A stretch of DNA of 64,000 nt from Berghia stephanieae (taxonomy: Eukaryota; Mollusca; Gastropoda; Nudibranchia; Aeolidiidae). The notes beneath the pieces are model-generated. The model saw only the letters and a program-made list of their open reading frames with translations, was not told the origin of the DNA and did no database searches. Positions 61,404-64,000 of the stretch are shown here, one piece after another. A program made the position numbers and the translations under genes. The stretch spans positions 45,561,766-45,625,765 of the forward strand of contig CM067448.1 in NCBI GenBank assembly GCA_034508935.3. The letters are read 5' to 3'. Position 1 is the stretch's first letter; each line of letters opens with the position of its first letter.

Positions 61404-61663
61404 AGAGAAAGATTGAGAGAGAGAGATTGAGAGAGAGAGGAGAGAGAGAGAGAGGAGAGAGAGAGGAGAGGGGGGGGGGGGGGGGCAATTTATTATTATA
61501 TTAATCATTTTCAAATCTCTTTCTTTCTCTCTTTTCTATTCTGTTTCAGATATTCCTCCTCACAGATCTCTTGTTTGCCTATCTTAGAAGAGAGTACGAT
61601 CTAGTCCATGGTACAGAACACAAGAACCCTGATGGAACCAAAGCCAGAATTATGCTAGAATGA
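48091..61663 (+). CDS. PIGU: GPI transamidase subunit PIG-U, complete 11-exon gene
   Basis: PIG-U (yeast Cdc91) is a multi-pass ER membrane subunit of the GPI transamidase, which with PIGK, PIGT, PIGS and GPAA1 swaps a C-terminal signal peptide for a preassembled GPI anchor. Exons: 48091-48223, 50396-50460, 51257-51325, 51521-51583, 52389-52593, 53245-53342, 55510-55691, 57488-57631, 59329-59453, 60921-61063, 61550-61663; total 1341 nt, 446 aa (human 435). The most diagnostic stretches are [20 protein letters not shown] (residues 273-292), [14 protein letters not shown], and [20 protein letters not shown], each nearly identical in human. Hydrophobic segments recur throughout, as expected. The start is the first ATG ([11 protein letters not shown], human MAAPLVLVLV). 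All exon phases agree. Confidence 0.97.
48421..48895. repeat. TTC, TTA and ATT microsatellite blocks
   Basis: (CTC/TTC)n at 48412-48541, about 34 clean TTC units; (TTA)n at about 48565-48655; (ATT)n at about 48772-48888. Between the last two, GTAAAGCC...AAGAGCGCTCAACATACTC resembles the 3' end of a LINE whose tail seeded the ATT repeat. Confidence 0.95.
49309..49540 (+). mobile_element. R3 SINE, 5'-truncated
   Basis: GCTCTTTACTCACATGCTCA, CAGGTGTAAAATGAGTACC, then AAGCACTTGAGCATGCTAAG and TTGCGCTATATAAAAGCTCG, ending in a T run and G run. Matches the R3 body and tail without the tRNA-like head. Confidence 0.75.
49690..49886 (-). mobile_element. R4 SINE copy
   Basis: The minus strand starts GCTTAGTGGTAGAGTACATG (A-box-like) with a diverged B-box region (GGTATCAACCC), then CTGATCCCCCTGAAACCCAG. 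Tail fragmentary. Confidence 0.65.
49906..50157 (-). mobile_element. R4 SINE, nearly complete
   Basis: The minus strand begins GGGGTTCCAATAGATCAGTT, GGTAGAGCACTCGATTCAC (A box within a tRNA-like arm), then GATCAATCCTGGG (B-box-like). Body CACCTGGGTCTTTCAGATCT and tail CCATGGGCTAATGGCTCTGA. tRNA-derived head, non-coding. Confidence 0.75.
50396..50460 (+). CDS. PIGU: PIGU exon 2
   Basis: Residues 45-66: [20 protein letters not shown] then HE; human [21 protein letters not shown]. Acceptor ATTTCAG preceded by a poly-C tract, donor GTAGGA. Confidence 0.95.
50461..51256. other. PIGU intron 2
   Basis: AT-rich with a short (AT)n at about 50682-50697. Nothing else recognised. Confidence 0.5.
51257..51325 (+). 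CDS. PIGU: PIGU exon 3
   Basis: Residues 67-89, beginning TPLAL (human TPLII). Phase 0 at both ends; acceptor TTCCAG, donor GTGAGT. The sequence is diverged here ([18 protein letters not shown]). Confidence 0.88.
51521..51583 (+). CDS. PIGU: PIGU exon 4
   Basis: Residues 90-110: [20 protein letters not shown], a membrane segment matching human MITDALTAIALYFA by position. Donor GTAAGG. Microsatellite begins 8 nt into the intron. Confidence 0.9.
51584..52388. other. PIGU intron 4 with ATC microsatellite
   Basis: (ATT/ATC)n at about 51592-51680, then AT-rich DNA. A short LINE-tail-like piece (AATAATAATGATAATTTGG) at about 52060-52105. Overlapping minus-strand frames at 51775-52035 are unsupported. 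Confidence 0.6.
52389..52593 (+). CDS. PIGU: PIGU exon 5
   Basis: Residues 111-178 plus one base: a cytosolic/lumenal stretch ([20 protein letters not shown]) then [20 protein letters not shown], human YLLNPYTILSCVAKSTCAI. Acceptor TACATAG, donor GTATGT. Confidence 0.94.
52594..53244. other. PIGU intron 5, nothing recognised
   Basis: AT-rich intron without an identifiable repeat. Confidence 0.5.
53245..53342 (+). CDS. PIGU: PIGU exon 6
   Basis: Residues 179-211: [20 protein letters not shown] then a membrane segment; human SAIFLALATYQSLYP. Donor GTATTT. Confidence 0.95.
53703..53975 (-). mobile_element. SINE with R4-type head and R3-type tail
   Basis: The minus-strand head GATCAATTGGTTGAGCACTC resembles R4. 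The tail AAGCGCTTTGAGAACATTTA then GTGGATATTGCGAGATATAC resembles R3. A modular SINE, diverged. Confidence 0.65.
54285..54515 (+). mobile_element. R4 SINE copy
   Basis: TTGTTCAGTGGTAGAGCACT (tRNA-like A box), CACACGGGAAGGGACCAGTA, GTTAGATCTGGTAGAAAGT and AGGCAAAGAGTAGCAAAC follow R4 order; the tail ends near ATGGGCCTTATG. Confidence 0.65.
54636..54869. mobile_element. hAT-like MITE (234 bp), 8-bp target duplication
   Basis: Perfect 14-bp terminal inverted repeats CATGGGTGAAAGTT, flanked by exact GATACATT (54628-54635, 54870-54877). CCGG-rich subterminal repeats (GCCGGAAAAATCCGG, CTGGCCGG) at the left. No coding capacity. The 8-bp duplication is the hAT hallmark. Confidence 0.85.
54901..55186. 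mobile_element. TIR element E7 (286 bp), near-perfect 6-bp duplication
   Basis: Ends CAGTGCTGATGG and (inverted) CAGTGCTAATGG. Flanks ATAAAT (54895-54900) and ATCAAT (55187-55192) differ at one base. Shares CAGTG.TGAT termini and GGAGGAA subterminal sequence with E6. Confidence 0.65.
55200..55475 (-). pseudogene. LINE C-terminal fragment
   Basis: The minus strand encodes [20 protein letters not shown] and, after frame breaks, [20 protein letters not shown]: the W(F/Y)GHV..R and (K/R)W.D.VK.DM motifs of the C-terminal region of many LINE ORF2 proteins. Truncated and frame-broken, about 30 bp from PIGU exon 7. Confidence 0.7.
55510..55691 (+). CDS. PIGU: PIGU exon 7
   Basis: Residues 212-271 plus two bases: starts FYDIPTFQL, then [20 protein letters not shown] (membrane) and [10 protein letters not shown] (human WDFIPAVYGF). 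Acceptor is a T run then TAG, donor GTAAGC. Confidence 0.93.
56088..56330 (+). repeat. R1 retroposon, 5'-truncated, opposite orientation to most
   Basis: TTCCTCTTAGAGGGTTCTTG, GTGTCTGGATGAG, then TTTTACTGGCAC and GTGTCACAGGCGCTGTAAAA with an AAACAAACAAAA tail: the R1 3' half read 5' to 3'. Confidence 0.8.
56357..56491. repeat. ACT microsatellite
   Basis: About 30 ACT/ATT triplets with interruptions. Confidence 0.95.
57488..57631 (+). CDS. PIGU: PIGU exon 8 (signature region)
   Basis: Residues 272-319: [20 protein letters not shown] then [17 protein letters not shown] and YTFPLAIKF, the best conserved part of PIG-U. Acceptor CTTCAG, donor GTATGG. Confidence 0.97.
57683..57907 (+). mobile_element. 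R4 SINE, 5' part, split by a hAT-like MITE
   Basis: ATGACAGCTCAATTAGTAGA (tRNA-like), GACTGAGATTGATCCTAAG, CCACCCAGCAGTAATTGGGT and CAAAGGGTAGCAAGCAG. It is interrupted at ATAGAAAC by the element at 57908 and resumes at 58698. Confidence 0.75.
57908..58689. mobile_element. hAT-like MITE (782 bp) inside the R4 SINE, 8-bp duplication
   Basis: Ends CAGGGCTGGCG and (inverted) CAGGGCTGGCG, extended by GAGTCGGAGT-type subterminal repeats on both sides. Exact 8-bp duplication ATAGAAAC at 57900-57907 and 58690-58697. The central part has no recognisable transposase. Confidence 0.88.
58698..58745 (+). mobile_element. R4 SINE, 3' part
   Basis: TGAGATAAACTCTGGCTTTA then CATGGGCCTAATGGCTCTGA, the R4 tail continuing after the inserted element. 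Confidence 0.7.
58746..59328. other. PIGU intron 8, distal part
   Basis: AT-rich. Two overlapping opposite-strand frames at 58944-59259 have no family resemblance. Confidence 0.45.
59329..59453 (+). CDS. PIGU: PIGU exon 9
   Basis: Residues 320-361 plus one base: [20 protein letters not shown] then [18 protein letters not shown]; human [23 protein letters not shown]. Donor GTAAGT. Confidence 0.96.
59592..59672 (+). repeat. R3 SINE tail fragment
   Basis: CTGTAAAGCGCTTTGAGCAC then ATTTAGTGGATTTTGTGC and TATAAAAATGCTC, directly upstream of a fuller R3 copy. Confidence 0.75.
59675..59922 (+). mobile_element. R3 SINE, full length
   Basis: The tRNA-like head TGTGGTCTTGTGGTATGACA (A box) and GGTCCTGGGTTCAAGCC (B box) recall tRNA-Pro. 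Body CTTTACTCACATTCTCTCAC and AGGTGTAAAATGATG. Tail GAGCACATTTAGTGG and TTATTGCGCTATATAAAAGC. Confidence 0.82.
59923..60920. other. PIGU intron 9, distal part
   Basis: Contains a CAGGCCTGTAAATTTGCCG terminus-like sequence at about 60164, but no convincing partner end. Otherwise unassigned. Confidence 0.45.
60921..61063 (+). CDS. PIGU: PIGU exon 10
   Basis: Residues 362-409: [20 protein letters not shown], then [20 protein letters not shown]. Acceptor TTTACAG, donor GTTAGT. Confidence 0.96.
61064..61549. other. PIGU intron 10 with GA and poly-G repeats
   Basis: Interrupted (GA)n at 61361-61470 followed by a G run of about 16 (61471-61486). A good pyrimidine tract (TTTCTTTCTCTCTTTTC) precedes exon 11. 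Confidence 0.85.
61550..61663 (+). CDS. PIGU: PIGU exon 11 (C-terminus and stop)
   Basis: Residues 410-446: [20 protein letters not shown] then [17 protein letters not shown] and TGA; human ILLISDYFYAFLRREY. Confidence 0.96.
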   Translation: MFLLTDLLFAYLRREYDLVHGTEHKNPDGTKARIMLE

Positions 61664-61793
61664 AATGTGAAATCATTCTCGTGGTCATAGAGTCAGGGGT
61701 TTTTTCCGATCATTTCATTAATGTTATCAGTTGTTAAGGCCTTGCAGTTTTCAGAGGGGACACCTTTTGACTTTAAAGAAATGTTTTTTAAAA
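61664..61793 (+). other. PIGU: PIGU 3' UTR, proximal part
   Basis: Directly follows the stop. No AATAAA signal is evident before the SINE, so the transcript probably runs into or past it. Confidence 0.4.
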
Positions 61794-62098
61794 TGAGCTT
61801 TTATATAGCGCAATATCCACTAAATGTGCTCAAAGCGTTTTACAAGGGGTCCCTGGTCAACAGCAACATTTAACATTTAGGATGGGACATGACGCCTGTT
61901 AGGTGATGTTACAATTTTTTCAGACAGAGACAACGCTGTTAACGGGTAGGTACTCATTTTACACCTGAGTACAGTGAGAGAATGTGAGTAAAGAGTCTTT
62001 TCCAAGGACTCAACTATGCGCTGAGTGAGGCTCGAACCCAGGACTTTCCGATCCGAAAGCGAGTGTCATACCACTAGACCACATAGTCGACTTCAGAT
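61794..62098 (-). mobile_element. R3 SINE, full length
   Basis: The minus strand begins GACTATGTGGTCTAGTGGTA (A box) and GTCCTGGGTTCGAGCCTC (B box), resembling tRNA-Pro, then CTTTACTCACATTCTCTCAC, the body, and ends AAGCGC..TTGAGCACATTTAG, TATTGCGCTATATAAAAGC. It lies about 130 bp past the PIGU stop, so it may sit in the 3' UTR. Confidence 0.88.
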
Positions 62099-63234
62099 TA
62101 TCAAGTGAAGCAGTGGAAATATTTTCTCCCGCGGACTTTCATTTGATTTCCAAGAGTGACAGAATTTGTTTCCTGATAGGATCCTCTCTATAACAACACA
62201 ACAACGGAAAACAAGTTTTCATTTTTGTCATTGCTTGCATCTGTTGCAATGCTGAAAGATTTATGTTTTCATAACATCAACAGTCTCAGGTGCCGCCATC
62301 TCCCTCACTGCAGCAGTCGCTTTTGTCCAAGCTCAACCATATTTGTTAATAATATCAGCTGATGAAACTCTCGGCTGTAAAAACATAGCCCTAAAAAGCT
62401 TGCCGGCATGGTCAGAAGAAGAAAGTGGAATGTTATGTTCAACTAAAAATCTGGAGAACAAGATTTCTGCTTTGGTGAATGCATCATCATTCGAACGATT
62501 ACTAAGACTTTAAATATGGATTTTGACGCCGTGGCTGCATTTTAAAAATGCTTGTTTCCAGAAATGTGCCGTACACAATTGTCACCCGCCATGGAAAACA
62601 AAATCACAATTGCATTTGGTGCATCTAGCAAGTTTATCATTCGTCCTTACGGCAATGATGCAAGGCCATTTGTCGGTATACTCCTAACGAAAAAAAACAC
62701 ATGAACTGGTGGTTTGGAACACGAATCCAATGGTCACTTAGGCCTTTTGATAGATGACCGTGATTAGTCACAAAGGGCTCAATGTTCTCTTCAAAATCAA
62801 AGAAATGAAATTGTAAACGAAACTCGATAGAACATTATGCGCAGGGCATATTGCCACTAGATGTGATTACCTAGAGTTATGGTGGATAGAAAACAAATGC
62901 TTCCGTACTGATAAAAAGTACACAAGTTATCCAAAACTAAAACTCCCACCTGAAATGTGACATGTGGGAAAGGGGTCCCAAATGTGGGACACTTGGCAGC
63001 CCTGCAGCATTCATTTGATTTAAATATTGCTTGCTACTCTCTAGATACTTGTCTATTGATAAGTATTTTCTTTGGTCATATGCTGAAAGTGAGAGAATTT
63101 TATATCTCTATTTTGTCATTGTTAGGTTCTTTAATATAAAGTTTTATATGTAATCAGTTGAGTGTGTCCCTTTTTTAGAGTGATCTTGCAGCAGTGTCAA
63201 TGTGAGATTTTAATGGGATTTCAAACTAGCTACA
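62099..63234. other. Intergenic or PIGU 3' region, nothing recognised
   Basis: No supported gene or repeat. A TATAAAG... AATATAAAG motif near 63133 could serve as a weak poly(A) signal. Confidence 0.4.
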
Positions 63235-63419
63235 TGTGTTTATTGCTCTTCAATCTACTTTTACTCTTAGTTGAATTCCTCACCTTTGTCTTACTTTTTT
63301 TATTTTCTTTGATGCTGTTTAGCTTGATCCAAATCTTTCGACAAACATCACCTTCCTTGTTTACTGGTGCTGAAATGACCATAAAATGTCGCAATTTCCT
63401 TGAAACAAAACAAGCAAAC
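63235..63419 (+). repeat. R1 3' fragment, diverged
   Basis: Read 5' to 3': CTTTGTCTTACTTTTTTTAT, then CTTGTTTACTGGTGCTGAAA, TGACCATAAAATGTCGCAAT and a tail AAACAAAACAAGCAAAC. The tail hairpin stem is decayed. Confidence 0.65.
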
Positions 63420-64000
63420 ATCATAGAAAGATTTATCAAATTCTCTGTGAAGTCTTGCTTGTTATAATGGGAAATATGTAGCTGTCATGAAAGTGAATGT
63501 TTGTATAATTTGTTGGATGGATGAGCATGTCAGGTAACTGGCAGTAAGTGGTGTGTATACAGTTCTTGTACTTTGTATGATAGTCATTCTATTTGAAGAT
63601 GATTGTTCTACTTTTCTCCCCAAATGGTGCTAGTAGATATTTTATTGCAAGTTTATGAACTATCATACATTTCATGAATATTGCAACACACATATTCTTT
63701 TTCTTTTCCTCGTCTTCATCCCGTTTTCTTCCTCCTCCTCCTTATTCACATTCTTTATCTCTCCCTCTCTCCACCCCTGGGTATGACTGACTCAGACTTA
63801 AGCCTTTACAGTCAATTATAAAGATCAATTTTCATAGAGGCAATCTTTACAAAACCAGTGAGTTCCATTACAAGAACTATCAATACTGTGAGCTATTTTA
63901 TATTTCTTTGATGTTGATTTCAAAATTGTCTAGTCTGTCTATTGTAAAATCAATTGGTTTAAATTACTGTCACTTTATGAATATTTCCTTAAATTTTAAA
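63420..64000. other. AT-rich DNA to the window end, nothing recognised
   Basis: A CTCCTCCTCC pyrimidine patch at 63725-63780. No gene seen. Confidence 0.45.

Noticed and set aside
59675-62098. True tRNA-Pro genes
   Set aside because: The heads keep A and B boxes, but the acceptor stem does not pair and SINE body and tail follow, so these are SINEs.
1-64000. Retroviral, LTR, Polinton or other virus-like fossils
   Set aside because: Looked for paired long direct repeats, gag/pol-type frames and capsid-type frames; none seen. The only reverse-transcriptase remnants are LINE type.

Overview
This is a eukaryotic (animal) genomic window holding two complete, intron-rich housekeeping genes arranged head to head. 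On the minus strand lies DNA topoisomerase I (TOP1; 20 coding exons, 45702 down to 6256, 1009 aa). On the plus strand lies PIGU, a membrane subunit of the GPI transamidase (11 coding exons, 48091 to 61663, 446 aa). Both gene models were built by hand from splice sites, reading phase and family conservation. Every exon joins in phase, and each total is divisible by three (3030 and 1341 nt including stop). Bidirectional coding, long AT-rich introns, GT-AG splicing, SINEs, LINE fragments and MITEs all exclude a prokaryote. The commonest repeat has a 3' tail resembling one I remember as abundant in gastropod molluscs (ending in a GCGCCGTAAAAC-like stem), so a mollusc is my best guess, held loosely.

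Layout. 1-6255: gene-free, with a LINE tail, a fold-back element and several copies of a 542-bp retroposed repeat (R1). 6256-45702: TOP1. Its introns carry R1 and R2 retroposons, TIR elements with 6-bp target duplications, a 5' inverted (twin-primed) LINE, CR1/L2-like LINE tails, about 2 kb of GTGGTGGTTGTAG-type minisatellite, and long GAA, GA, AAT and poly-G/C tracts. 45703-48090: the shared divergent promoter interval. 48091-61663: PIGU, whose introns carry tRNA-headed SINEs (R3, R4), two hAT-like MITEs with exact 8-bp duplications, a pogo-like MITE and LINE remnants. 61664-64000: the PIGU 3' side, with one SINE and one reversed R1 copy.

TOP1 relaxes supercoiled nuclear DNA. The five catalytic residues (Arg, Lys, Arg, His, Tyr) are all present at a constant +244 offset from human numbering, so the core is intact and the extra length lies in a very long Ser/His/Lys-rich N-terminal region. 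That region ends in a heptad array of SPVKK units. PIGU acts in the ER membrane in attaching GPI anchors. The two genes share no pathway; what links them here is the common upstream interval.

The most interesting signals are: (1) a hairpin at the 3' tail of R1 and R2 whose loop is conserved while both sides of the stem change together; (2) a group of CAG...CTG-ended elements with exact 6-bp AT-rich duplications, one holding a possible transposase first exon; (3) the SPVKKE array in TOP1, where CDK-type and SUMO-type motifs overlap; (4) a TOP1 splice acceptor built from microsatellite. I saw no retroviral, LTR, Polinton or toxin-gene fossil.
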